A stretch of 64,000 nucleotides of DNA, from NCBI GenBank assembly GCA_964657395.1, contig CAZZUX010000006.1, positions 14,642 to 78,641 on the forward strand, in the 5' to 3' direction. How positions within the stretch are numbered: the stretch's first letter is position 1; every line of letters begins with the position of its first letter. Shown here in pieces: positions 7,743 to 16,280 of this stretch. Position numbers and translations under genes: made by a program. The notes under the pieces were generated by a model. It made no database searches. It saw only the letters and a list, made by a program, of their open reading frames with translations, and was not told the DNA's origin. The stretch comes from G963692885 sp964657395. Its GTDB lineage: Bacteria > Acidobacteriota > Terriglobia > Terriglobales > Acidobacteriaceae.

Positions 7743-9182
7743 TTAGTCGCCGGCGGCGAGTATGAGGCCATCATCCAGTCCGTACTCTTTCAATTTGCGG
7801 TAGAGGGTGGTCTTACCGATTCCCAGCAATCTTGCTGCTCGGAGCTTGTCTCCCTTCAGCTTCAACAAAGTGGAAAGGATAGTCTCCCGTTCGAGGGAGG
7901 CAAGGGATTGAACCTCCCTGTCGACACCGGGGAGTGCTGCTTCCGGCACCTTCGAGACGGGCCTGTGACTTTGCAGCATGTGCGACTGTAACTGTGTCGG
8001 CATGTCGCCGGGGTGCATGACGGGGCCGGTAGACATGGAGAAGCAGTGCTCGATTGCGTTCTCGAGTTCGCGGACATTGCCAGGCCACGGATAATCCACC
8101 ATGGTGCGCAGGGCATCATCCGATAAAAGATTTGCGGTGCCGCGGGCGCGGTTCATCTTGTCCATGAAATGCGCGGCAAGAATGGGGATATCTGCCTTCC
8201 TGTCGCGGAGATTCGGCAATCGCAGGTTGACAACACTGAGACGGTAGTAGAGGTCTTTGCGAAAGGTACCTTTCTCTACCATGGTCGAGAGGTCGCGGTT
8301 GGTAGCAGCCAATACCCGCGCATTCATGGCGACCCGGTGGGTTGCTCCGACGGGTCGGATCTCTTTTTCCTGGAGCGCCCGCAGCAGCTTGGCCTGCAGA
8401 TCCAGCGGCAGTTCTCCTACTTCATCGAGGAAGACGGTGCCGCCATCAGCAGTGGCGAGCAGGCCATCCTTGTTTCGGTGAGCGCCGGTGAATGCGCCTT
8501 TAACGTAGCCGAAGAGTTCGCTTTCGATGAGGGTCGGCACCAGTGAACCGCAGTCAACTGGAATGAACGGCTTGTTCGCGTTGGGTCCATTGTTGTGAAT
8601 GGAACGCGCCACCAGTTCTTTGCCGGTGCCGCTTTCGCCCAGGATGAGCACCGGGTGAGTACTCTGCGCGACCTTGGCGAGGATGCGGTAGAGTTTCTCC
8701 ATTTCGGGGCTGCGGCCGATGATATTGCCGGAGCCCTGGTGGAGGCGAAGGCGCTCGCGCAGGGTCCTGCTGACGCCGCATGCGTCGAGTCGTTCGGCGA
8801 TGCGGTCCAGCACCGCGGCCAGTTCCTCGATCGCAAATGGCTTGGTGAGGTAGTCGGCAGCCCCCATGCGCATGGCCTCTACAGCGGATTGCACCGAAGC
8901 AGATGCGTGCATGACCAGGACTGCTGTATCCGGCTGCAGAAGTTTGATCTCGCCTAACAGGGTGAGACCTTCGCCTGCCGGTACTTTCAGTTCGAGCAGG
9001 ATGACATCGAAAGCGTGCCCGTGCAGGAGTCTGCGTGCTTCCGCAGTAGTCTCCACCTGTTGTGGAAGAAATCCCATTTCAAGGGAAATTTCCGAGCAGG
9101 CAGCGCGAGTGGCCGAATCCTCATCGATGATGAGGAGGTGCAGCTTGCCAATGCGAGGCATCGGCGAAGTAAAGTGTGCCAT
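7743..9182 (-). CDS. Sigma-54-dependent response regulator (NtrC type) with Glu at the acceptor site
   Basis: A 479-residue protein: receiver (about 12-130), AAA+ sigma-54 interaction domain (about 150-385) and a C-terminal Fis-type helix-turn-helix (ILSTLLKLKGDKLRAARLLG, then GKTTLYRKLKEYG). Walker A is GESGTGKE, the sigma-54 contact loop is GAFTGA, and Walker B is TVFLDEVGEL. All are intact, so it should be able to remodel sigma-54 holoenzyme. The receiver has the acidic pair (IIDED) and the Lys (TKPF). However, the phospho-acceptor strand reads DVILLELKVP, with Glu64 instead of Asp (codon GAA). It lies 68 bases downstream of a histidine kinase on the same strand. Confidence 0.93.
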   Translation of the reverse strand: MAHFTSPMPRIGKLHLLIIDEDSATRAACSEISLEMGFLPQQVETTAEARRLLHGHAFDVILLELKVPAGEGLTLLGEIKLLQPDTAVLVMHASASVQSAVEAMRMGAADYLTKPFAIEELAAVLDRIAERLDACGVSRTLRERLRLHQGSGNIIGRSPEMEKLYRILAKVAQSTHPVLILGESGTGKELVARSIHNNGPNANKPFIPVDCGSLVPTLIESELFGYVKGAFTGAHRNKDGLLATADGGTVFLDEVGELPLDLQAKLLRALQEKEIRPVGATHRVAMNARVLAATNRDLSTMVEKGTFRKDLYYRLSVVNLRLPNLRDRKADIPILAAHFMDKMNRARGTANLLSDDALRTMVDYPWPGNVRELENAIEHCFSMSTGPVMHPGDMPTQLQSHMLQSHRPVSKVPEAALPGVDREVQSLASLERETILSTLLKLKGDKLRAARLLGIGKTTLYRKLKEYGLDDGLILAAGD

Positions 9183-9250
9183 GGTTGTTTGTAACCGTAT
9201 GTGATTTTTCTGGATTGTACGTCATGGGCTTTCCTGTTGTGGGAATGTTT

Positions 9251-10201
9251 TCACGCCTTCACAGAGTTATTCGTAACTACCGGAAGTACAATCTCGAAAC
9301 GAGAGCCTCTTTCAGGCAGCCTTAAAGCACGCACAGTGCCCTGGCCGGCCTCTACAAATTCGCGGACAATGCGCAGACCCAGTCCGCGTGGCCGGAATGA
9401 CATGCGGGGGCGGAGAGACTCTTCCGGCATGGTGCGTACCTGGGTTTCAAAGATGCGGTCGAGCAGACTGAGAGGGATGCCCGGACCGTTGTCTTCGATA
9501 GACAGAAGAATGCACGGAACGCTGTCCCGCGACACAGGAGAGGCTGCGATCAGGATCCGCCCGCCGGCAGACATCGCTTCGGTCGCGTTGCGAACCAGGT
9601 TAATGAGGGTTCGCGTGAAGTCAACGGCCGGCATATGGAGGCCGCATGCAGGGCAGGAATCAAGATCGAGAGTGAGGACGACTTTAGGCCCTGCCAGGGC
9701 ACTCAACATCGGCAGCATTGCCTGCAGCTCGGCGACCATGTTCAGGACCGGTTTTTCGCTGCCCTGTCTTGTAAAAGCCAGAGTGGAGGGAGCCTCACGA
9801 GAGGTCTCAGTTTGATGGACCAGTCCTGGCGGAAGATCGCTGTTCCTTCCCCTGTGGGCAACAGGCATGATGCGCCGTTTTTCCTGCGGCTTGCTGACGG
9901 CGCCAGTTGAGACGGAGCGCAGTGCTTCTACCAGCAGACGGTCCAGGAGCTGGCCGCTGCTGTCTCGTAACAGACGAAGTTCACTCAGGAAATGTTGATG
10001 TTCCGGCTTCAGGACACCTGGCGTACTGAGGAGTTCGCAATAGATATCCATGGCAGCGAGCATATTGCGGGCATCATGGGCCAGGCCGGCGGAGTATTGC
10101 GCAATCGAGGGGGGCGCCGATTGGGTGGGATGGACGCTCTGGAGGAAGGAGTTTTCAAGCAGACTGGAGGGAAGGATTGTAGTGGCAGGTTTGTGTCGCA
10201 T
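9251..10201 (-). CDS. Soluble sensor histidine kinase (HDxxN type)
   Basis: A 316-residue kinase without membrane spans. The H-box GLAHDARNMLAAMDIYCELL carries the phospho-accepting His at about residue 42, followed by DHp helix 2 (LRDSSGQLLDRLLVEALR). The catalytic domain has an N-box (LINLVRNATEAM), G1 (DNGPGIP) and G2 (RGLGLRIVREFVEAGQG). A DSCPACG segment near residue 205 gives two Cys in CxxC form. A purine-rich site (aaggggcg) precedes the ATG. It heads the operon with the sigma-54 regulator and the pseudo-receiver. It has no obvious sensor domain, so input is probably cytoplasmic or through a partner. Confidence 0.9.
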   Translation of the reverse strand: MRHKPATTILPSSLLENSFLQSVHPTQSAPPSIAQYSAGLAHDARNMLAAMDIYCELLSTPGVLKPEHQHFLSELRLLRDSSGQLLDRLLVEALRSVSTGAVSKPQEKRRIMPVAHRGRNSDLPPGLVHQTETSREAPSTLAFTRQGSEKPVLNMVAELQAMLPMLSALAGPKVVLTLDLDSCPACGLHMPAVDFTRTLINLVRNATEAMSAGGRILIAASPVSRDSVPCILLSIEDNGPGIPLSLLDRIFETQVRTMPEESLRPRMSFRPRGLGLRIVREFVEAGQGTVRALRLPERGSRFEIVLPVVTNNSVKA

Positions 10202-10537
10202 GGGACGCCCCTTGTTCGATCTCTGGACTTGTCGCGGCGAAAAGGCCGCGGCTTCTTGGGCTTCCTAAGTACACGTTGCTGGCCAAATGGATGGACGGCT
10301 CTAAACCATTCATTTTATGGAGGTTGTAGGTCTAACAGAAAAGTAGAAGGCGACTGGCGTGTTCCCGGAAAGGAACGGGGAGCCGGTCAGGTTTCAGCGT
10401 ATCGCTTTCAGAACAAATGACTTTCGAGAGACGAGATAGCCTTTCCCAATTTGGATGGAGTTCTGAAATTGAATCGTCCGTGACGATTCCCTTGCCCACA
10501 GGGTTGAAGCGCGCGCGCATCATCTAGACTGAAAGTC
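10202..10537. other. Divergent intergenic region between the signalling operon and rph
   Basis: These 336 bases separate the histidine kinase (leftward) from rph (rightward) and should hold both promoters. I see no open frame that looks like a gene. I also looked for a -24/-12 sigma-54 promoter (TGGCAC-N5-TTGC) on either strand and did not find a convincing one. Confidence 0.6.
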
Positions 10538-11305
10538 ATGCATTTGACTGAAGTGACTTCTGCCGGCTCCAGCCTTTCTTCTTTCCGACCGGACAATCGT
10601 GCGCCCGATGCCATGCGACCGGTGAAGATGACGAGGGATTTTGTGCGGGTGGCTGAGGGCTCTGTGCTGATTGAGGTCGGCCATACGCGTGTTCTGTGCA
10701 ATGCCACGATTGAACAGGGCGTTCCTGGATGGCTTCGTAACAGTGGCCGCGGGTGGGTGACGGCGGAGTACGGGATGCTGCCGAGGGCGACGTTGACGCG
10801 TTCTCCGCGTGAGAGCGAGCGAGGCAAGATTGGCGGTCGAACGCACGAGATCCAACGGCTGATCGGGCGGTCGTTGCGTTCGGTGATCGACATGCAGGCA
10901 CTTGGCGAGCGGACCGTGGTGCTGGACTGCGATGTGCTGCAGGCGGACGGCGGAACGCGCACGGCGGCGATCACGGGAGCCTGTGCAGCACTGGCGCTTG
11001 CGCTGAACCGGATGACGAAGGCCGGCGCGCTGAAGAGCTCTCCTTTGAAGCAGCTGGTAGCAGCGACATCGGTCGGGATCCTGGAGGGACAGGTGCTGCT
11101 TGACCTGGCTTACGAAGAAGACTCGCAGGCGGATGTAGACATGAACGTAGTTATGAATGAAGCCGGCGGGCTGGTGGAAGTGCAGGCTACGGCGGAAAAA
11201 GAGTCATTTCCGAGAAGTGCCTTGTTGGCGATGATGGATTATGCCGAGGCGGGCATTGCGAAGCTGATTGTCGCGCAGCAGGAGCTGTTGAGAGATGCTG
11301 TCTGA
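10538..11305 (+). CDS. rph: Ribonuclease PH
   Basis: A 255-residue phosphorolytic 3'-5' exoribonuclease that trims tRNA 3' ends. The family start is offset by about 20 extra N-terminal residues before RPDNRAPDAMRPVKMTRDFV, so the true start could be a little downstream. Signature segments are AEGSVLIEVGHTRVLCNATI, GRGWVTAEYGMLPRATLTR, GRTHEIQRLIGRSLRSVID, LDCDVLQADGGTRTAAITGA and LLDLAYEEDSQADVDMNVVM. The phosphate-binding GGTR is intact. It is followed by a hairpin terminator, so it is probably transcribed alone. Confidence 0.96.
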   Translation: MHLTEVTSAGSSLSSFRPDNRAPDAMRPVKMTRDFVRVAEGSVLIEVGHTRVLCNATIEQGVPGWLRNSGRGWVTAEYGMLPRATLTRSPRESERGKIGGRTHEIQRLIGRSLRSVIDMQALGERTVVLDCDVLQADGGTRTAAITGACAALALALNRMTKAGALKSSPLKQLVAATSVGILEGQVLLDLAYEEDSQADVDMNVVMNEAGGLVEVQATAEKESFPRSALLAMMDYAEAGIAKLIVAQQELLRDAV

Positions 11306-11321
11306 TTAAGGCCTAGGAACT

Positions 11322-11356
11322 GCCGGCGTTGCTCAGAAAGCAAGCGCCGGCTGTTT
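11322..11356 (+). terminator. Hairpin terminator after rph
   Basis: Stem gccggcg / cgccggc is extended by ttgc / gcaa with one bulged G and a 7-base loop. It starts 16 bases after the rph stop and is followed by tgtttgc. The T-tract is short. Confidence 0.6.
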
Positions 11357-11363
11357 GCAGGTG

Positions 11364-11555
11364 TCAGGCCGTGGTGTGGTGATCTGCCCAGGCGTGTTGC
11401 AGTTCGCTTGCCAGTTCCACAACAGGCGCGGGTGAGAGAGCTGCTTTGCCGAGACGCTTTCCGGCCTGCATAGGGGTGTCGCCGCTTTTTCTGAAAATCA
11501 GCCAGGCTACATAGGCAGTGCCAGCTGTGGCCAGGGTCCAGACGAGAGTCCGCAT
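11364..11555 (-). CDS. Small single-span membrane protein
   Basis: A 63-residue protein with a strong ribosome site (AAGGAG, 9-10 bases before the ATG) that supports translation. Residues 1-22 form one hydrophobic segment (TLVWTLATAGTAYVAWLIF), followed by basic and Ala-rich sequence (GKRLGKAALSPAPVVELASE). The signal could serve as an uncleaved anchor. I do not recognise a family. It is alone on its strand between rph and cysS. Confidence 0.6.
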   Translation of the reverse strand: MRTLVWTLATAGTAYVAWLIFRKSGDTPMQAGKRLGKAALSPAPVVELASELQHAWADHHTTA

Positions 11556-11751
11556 CTGTGTGTCTCCTTGTGTTTCGCTGAAGTGTTAGAAGCAATCTGA
11601 GCGCCGGGGCTGCTTTGCCGAGTAATTGGAATTTGATCCAGGCAGCTTCGATCCATGAGCCTGCTGCCGGGCCTGCTGAAGAAGAGGCCGGTCAGCGTGA
11701 GAGAATACGGTGTTGGCCCCGTCTGCTTGGCCTGTACATCCTCGCTTCCTC

Positions 11752-13254
11752 ATGAACCTTCGACTCTTTAATACCCTTTCAGGCCAGGTGGAACAGCTTG
11801 TTCCAGAACCTTCCATTCCAGCCGGCTCAACGTTCGGGATGTATGCGTGTGGCCCCACTGTTTACGACTACGGGCATATTGGCAACTTTCGCACTTTCCT
11901 TCATGTGGACCTACTTCGTCGTTTCCTGAAGCAGCAGGGGGTGGCCGTCCGCCATGTCATGAACATCACTGACGTGGACGACAAGATCATCCGCAATGCG
12001 ATGGCGGCCGGGGTTTCGATCGGGGAGTACACACCCAAGTACGAGAAGGCGTTTTTCGAAGATATGGATGCGCTCGGCTGTGAGCGGCCAGAGGTCATTG
12101 CGAGGGCCACGGAAAATATTCCGGAGATGACGGCACTGATCGAGCAGCTGGCTGCGAAAGGTTTCGCCTACAAGACCGAAGATGGGTCGTGGTATTTCCG
12201 GATTGCCGGCGATCTGGAGTATGGAAAGCTATCGAAGAAGGATTTTGGCGGCATCCAGGACGGCGCCCGCGTCGATGTCGATGACTACGACAAGGATGCA
12301 GCGCGTGACTTTGCGTTGTGGAAGTCGGCCAGGCCGCATGAGCACCAGTGGGACACGCCGATCGGCTGCGGCCGACCCGGCTGGCATATTGAATGTTCGG
12401 CCATGGCGATGAAGTACCTGGGCATGAATTTCAGCCTGCATGCCGGCGGCGAAGACCTGATGTTCCCGCACCATGAGAATGAGATTGCGCAGTCCGAATC
12501 GGCTACCGGTGAGGTGTTTGCGCGGCACTGGATGCATGTGCGCTTCCTGCTGGTGGAAGGCCGGAAGATGTCGAAGTCCGAAGGCAACTTCTACACGTTG
12601 CGCGACCTGCTGCTGAAGGGGTACAAGGCTTCGGCTATTCGATTCCTGTTGTTGTCAGTGCCGTATCGCCACCAGTTGAACTTCACGTTTGAGGGACTGA
12701 TCGAGTCGACTTCGGCGGTAGAGCGATTGCGCACATTTCACAAGCGCGTTGTGGATGGGCAGGCTGCCGGTAAGTGGCCTGCGGGCGTGAATGGCGAGTT
12801 GCAGAGACAGGCGAGTGCTTCGGCAGAGGCGTTTACGGCGGCGCTTGCGGATGATCTGAATACAGCCGAAGCGCGCGCGGCGATTTTTGACCTGGTGCGG
12901 GTAGGCAATGCTGCGGCAGATAGTGGCACTCTGCATCGGGAGGATGTGCCGGGAATCCTGGCAGCGCTGGACCGCTTTGATGGCATCTTTGCGGTGCTAG
13001 TCAACCGCGACGACTCGATTACGCGTGCGGCGTTGAAGTGGGCCGAGGAGGAAGGCCGCCTTGAAGACGCGACGCCGGAGTTGCGGGCGAGCCTGGCGCT
13101 GACGGATGCGCAGATCGATGCCCTGGTTGAGGAGCGGAACCAGGCGCGGCGGACGCGGAACTTTGCGCGGGGCGATGAAATTCGGAAGCAGCTTGCCGAG
13201 ATGGGGATCACGCTCGAGGACAGCAAAGAGGGCGTTCGCTGGAAGCGGAAATAA
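11752..13254 (+). CDS. cysS: Cysteinyl-tRNA synthetase
   Basis: A 500-residue class I aminoacyl-tRNA synthetase. The start at 11752 (MNLRLFNTLSGQVEQLVP) matches the family; the open frame upstream of it is not conserved sequence. The zinc/HIGH region reads YACGPTVYDYGHIGNFRTFL. Zinc ligands continue in PGWHIECSAMAMKYLG and GGEDLMFPHHENEIAQSE, and the KMSKS loop reads GRKMSKSEGNFYTLRDLL. The C-terminal helical and anticodon domains end with RRTRNFARGDEIRKQLAEMG, typical of CysS. The spore-photoproduct-lyase homologue follows by about 80 bases on the same strand. Confidence 0.97.
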   Translation: MNLRLFNTLSGQVEQLVPEPSIPAGSTFGMYACGPTVYDYGHIGNFRTFLHVDLLRRFLKQQGVAVRHVMNITDVDDKIIRNAMAAGVSIGEYTPKYEKAFFEDMDALGCERPEVIARATENIPEMTALIEQLAAKGFAYKTEDGSWYFRIAGDLEYGKLSKKDFGGIQDGARVDVDDYDKDAARDFALWKSARPHEHQWDTPIGCGRPGWHIECSAMAMKYLGMNFSLHAGGEDLMFPHHENEIAQSESATGEVFARHWMHVRFLLVEGRKMSKSEGNFYTLRDLLLKGYKASAIRFLLLSVPYRHQLNFTFEGLIESTSAVERLRTFHKRVVDGQAAGKWPAGVNGELQRQASASAEAFTAALADDLNTAEARAAIFDLVRVGNAAADSGTLHREDVPGILAALDRFDGIFAVLVNRDDSITRAALKWAEEEGRLEDATPELRASLALTDAQIDALVEERNQARRTRNFARGDEIRKQLAEMGITLEDSKEGVRWKRK

Positions 13255-13333
13255 TCTGGCTGGTTGGTGACGGGATGGACGAGTCTCGCCAGACGTACGC
13301 ATCCCGACGCTGATGCATCCGCTCTAATCCGGA

Positions 13334-14494
13334 ATGCCTGTTTCTGCTGACGCGCCCCCGGCTCCGCATCTTTCGCTGTCCACTCCGCCGCGAGGTGAGC
13401 CTGCCCCACCGCTCGCACCTGAGTTCGCGCATCAAGGCAAGTTGTGGAAGCCGCGTCGGGTGTTTATTACGCCGGATGCGTATGCGCTGCCCTATGGGCG
13501 CACCATGCTGGAGCGGGCTTCGGCTCACGGTGCGGAGGTCACGCGGCTGGGTGCAAATCGTCTGCCAACGCTCACGGCGGATACGGAACAGAAGCGGTAT
13601 GCGCTGGCCAAGACGACTTTTGCGATCGTGGTTTCGCCGCCGGGTCAACGCAAACTGCAGCCGATTCCGCCTTCGGCGGACTGGCAGTTTCATCTTGCGC
13701 AAGGGTGCCCGGCGCATTGCCAGTATTGCTATCTTGCAGGGTCGCTGAGTGGACCACCGGTAACCCGCGCGTATGCAAATGTGCCTGAGATATTGGAGGG
13801 GCTGCGCAGTTACGCGGGCCGCGGGAAGGTGACATCGCGCTCCCGCAGTCGCGCGCAGGAGGGTACGACATTTGAGGCTTCCTGTTATACGGATCCGCTG
13901 GGGATTGAGCATTTGACGGGGGCGCTGGAGGCGTCGATCCGCTTCTTCGGAGAATGGGATGCGCCGGTGCAGTTGCGGTGGACGACCAAATTCGATGCGA
14001 TCTCGCACCTGCTGCCTTTGCAGCACCATGGACGGACGCGCATCCGCTTTTCGGTGAATGCGGCGAGTATTGCGCGCGACTTTGAGGGCGGCACGGCGAG
14101 TGTGGCGCAGCGGTTGCAGGCATTGCGGCGTGTCGCCATGGCAGGTTATCCGATTGGGCTGACGATTGCGCCCATCATGCCGGTGCCTGAGTGGCAGCAG
14201 CAGTACTCGACGCTGCTGCAATCTGTCGCTGATGCTGTGCGCGACGTCGACGGGCTGGATTTGACAGCGGAACTGATTACGCATCGTTTCACGCCGGGAT
14301 CGAAGGAAGTGCTGCTCGGCTGGTACCCGAAGACGACGCTGGATCTGCGAGAGGATGCGCGGAGCGAGAAGCGGACCAAGTTCGGCGGCTTTAAGTATGT
14401 GTATCCGAAAGATGCGATGGGCGAAATGCGCGACTATTTTGAGAAGACGATTGCTGCGCTGCTGCCAACTGCTCGCATTCTTTACTGGACTTGA
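13334..14494 (+). CDS. Spore photoproduct lyase family radical SAM protein
   Basis: A 386-residue protein resembling SplB along its length. Spore photoproduct lyase uses a [4Fe-4S] cluster and S-adenosylmethionine to reverse 5-thyminyl-5,6-dihydrothymine in DNA. The radical SAM triad is Cys125, Cys129 and Cys132 (GCPAHCQYCYL). A further Cys184 in FEASCYTDPLGIEHLTGALE lies where the family's hydrogen-donor Cys is found. The later segments TRIRFSVNAASIARDFEGGT, YPIGLTIAPIMP, ITHRFTPGSKEV and KYVYPKDAMGEMRDYF also follow the family. The first 35 residues are Pro-rich and extra. Activity on this lesion in a non-sporulating organism is uncertain; a different DNA-related substrate is possible. Confidence 0.88.
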   Translation: MPVSADAPPAPHLSLSTPPRGEPAPPLAPEFAHQGKLWKPRRVFITPDAYALPYGRTMLERASAHGAEVTRLGANRLPTLTADTEQKRYALAKTTFAIVVSPPGQRKLQPIPPSADWQFHLAQGCPAHCQYCYLAGSLSGPPVTRAYANVPEILEGLRSYAGRGKVTSRSRSRAQEGTTFEASCYTDPLGIEHLTGALEASIRFFGEWDAPVQLRWTTKFDAISHLLPLQHHGRTRIRFSVNAASIARDFEGGTASVAQRLQALRRVAMAGYPIGLTIAPIMPVPEWQQQYSTLLQSVADAVRDVDGLDLTAELITHRFTPGSKEVLLGWYPKTTLDLREDARSEKRTKFGGFKYVYPKDAMGEMRDYFEKTIAALLPTARILYWT

Positions 14495-14603
14495 TCAGGC
14501 GGGGGCCACAGACGTGTGCGGCCTTAGATAGCCGGACTGTTTAAAAGAGGTTCGCGCATAGTGCGAAGGCCTATCCTAGCTGCGCGAGGATGGGGCACCC
14601 GGC

Positions 14604-16154
14604 TCAGTGGCGGGCGTACTGGACTGGCGCGGAGATGCGGTTGAGGATGCTGTTCTTTCCTACCATGCGGACGATGAACGTGTGCGGTCCGGCAGACAGC
14701 TTATCAAGTGCCATCGTGCCGTTGGGGGCCGCTGGTATGTTGGCGAGAAGAGTCACATCGCGGCCGTTGCGGGAGTCGTAGATCTCGATGTGAGAGACGG
14801 TAGTGAGGCTGGCAGCTGACGGATTGGCTGTCTCAAGCGACCATGCGAGATTGCTGCCATCGACTTTCGCGCTGACGGTGTAGCAGTTGTCGATGCCGCT
14901 CTCGATCTCGGTGCCTTCGTTGTAGTCGTTCCAGGTAGCGATCTGGAGATACGGTAAACCGCTTCCGCCGTTGAACGAGGCGCTCTCGGCGAGCGACTTG
15001 ATCCAGAGCTGGCCGCATTGCTGGTCCATGATGCGATTGGCGCCCCAGTTGGACTGGACGCTGTTGAAGCCCTTGTAGGCGAGGCCCCACAGCAGGGTGT
15101 TCGGGTGGCTGGATGCGGTTTGATAGAAGTGGGCCAGGGTGCCGCTGGTGGTTGCGGGTCCGATGTTCTGCACCGACTGATCGCGCACTGGATCAGTGCC
15201 TTCGGGTTTGAGCCAGTAGTATGCGCCGGAGGACGCCTTGCGCGTGAAACCGGCAGCGTTCTCGAAGATGATCATGGGTACGCCGTTGTTGGCGTTGTAC
15301 GGCGGCTTCGCACAGTTCTTTGGCAGGTCGCTGTTCCATTCTTCGAGATGGACCCAGACGTCAGTCCAGGACGGGGCTGATCCGGATTCCGGGATGATGG
15401 CATCTTCCGGAAAGATCTGGAGGACAGGTCGCCCGTTGATCTTCTGATAGGCATCATTGCCAAAGTGAAAGCCGTTCAGGTAACACAGGTCGTTCCGCAT
15501 GTGAGCGATGACGCAGTTTTCGTAGTCGCCGCCCGATCTGCCGGAACAACTGGCGCCGGAGGTGCCGGGGATGCCGGTGGGCGTGACCGTGTAGCCGGTG
15601 GCAGGACCGTCGTACATGATGAGGTACATGGGCGAGCAGGCCTGGGGACCGCTGCAGTACTTCGAGCCAACGTAGCCCTGGAGCTTGAGCGCGGCGGAAT
15701 CCTCGGAGGTGCCGGCGCCTTCCCAGGTAAGGATGGCTCCATCGATGTGGCGGCGTTTGATGTCTTCTACCTGGGCAGCGACGGTTTTCCGGTCGTTGGA
15801 GTTGTAGCCGGTCACGACGTTGTTGTGACAGTGATCCGAGTCAGTGTCGGTGCAGAAGCCGAGCATGATGTTGGCGAAGATTTTTGTGGCTTCGCCATGG
15901 CCGAGATAGGTGTGGAGATCTTCGGTTGAGACGTTGCCGGCTGGCCGGTCGAAGACAGGAGTTGCTACCTGAGGTCGTGTGTCGTTCTGGCCGGTGAATG
16001 GTTTGCGACAATGCGGCGGCAATTTACCGCCGGCAGGGCAGGCAGATGTGTTGTTTGCGGTGAGCGAGGCAAGGCTGATCTGGGCCAGGGCACTGGTTGT
16101 GCAGCACAGCAGGAGTAAGAACAGCGCCAGACGGGCCTTGGTGAATGGTGGAAT
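14604..16154 (-). CDS. Exported glycoside hydrolase-like protein (GH99/GH71-like)
   Basis: A secreted protein of about 516 residues. The open frame continues 5' of the first TTG (16022) into an obvious signal peptide (KARLALFLLLCCTTSALAQ), so translation must begin upstream. The only candidates after the in-frame stop at 16167-16169 are ATC (16157) and ATT (16154), with GAGGA 6 and 9 bases before them. The body has a barrel-like pattern: IMLGFCTDTDSDHC, DGAILTWEGAGT, NGRPVLQIFPED, TDVWVHLEEWN, NTLLWGLAYKGFN and YLQIATWNDYNEGTEIESG. These recall the GH99-like/GH71-like families acting on alpha-mannans or alpha-glucans. The C-terminal 90 residues are a beta-sandwich-like tail. Substrate is inferred only. 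Confidence 0.75.
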   Translation of the reverse strand: MPPFTKARLALFLLLLCCTTSALAQISLASLTANNTSACPAGGKLPPHCRKPFTGQNDTRPQVATPVFDRPAGNVSTEDLHTYLGHGEATKIFANIMLGFCTDTDSDHCHNNVVTGYNSNDRKTVAAQVEDIKRRHIDGAILTWEGAGTSEDSAALKLQGYVGSKYCSGPQACSPMYLIMYDGPATGYTVTPTGIPGTSGASCSGRSGGDYENCVIAHMRNDLCYLNGFHFGNDAYQKINGRPVLQIFPEDAIIPESGSAPSWTDVWVHLEEWNSDLPKNCAKPPYNANNGVPMIIFENAAGFTRKASSGAYYWLKPEGTDPVRDQSVQNIGPATTSGTLAHFYQTASSHPNTLLWGLAYKGFNSVQSNWGANRIMDQQCGQLWIKSLAESASFNGGSGLPYLQIATWNDYNEGTEIESGIDNCYTVSAKVDGSNLAWSLETANPSAASLTTVSHIEIYDSRNGRDVTLLANIPAAPNGTMALDKLSAGPHTFIVRMVGKNSILNRISAPVQYARH

Positions 16155-16280
16155 GATTTCAGATCCTCAAATGGACAGGGTGCTCTGCTGATTGTGACGC
16201 ATCTCCGTTAGACGCGGCAGCACTTCCGGCGTCTAAAACGATCTGTCGGTCATCCCTGCGGGAAACCTTGGTGTCGTGAA

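Noticed and set aside
10202..10537. Sigma-54 promoter for the signalling operon
   Set aside because: No GG and GC pair with the required spacing was found on either strand.
13208..14284. A 358-residue open frame antisense to the SPL-like gene
   Set aside because: Arg-rich composition typical of an antisense frame in high-GC DNA. The plus-strand gene has clear motifs.
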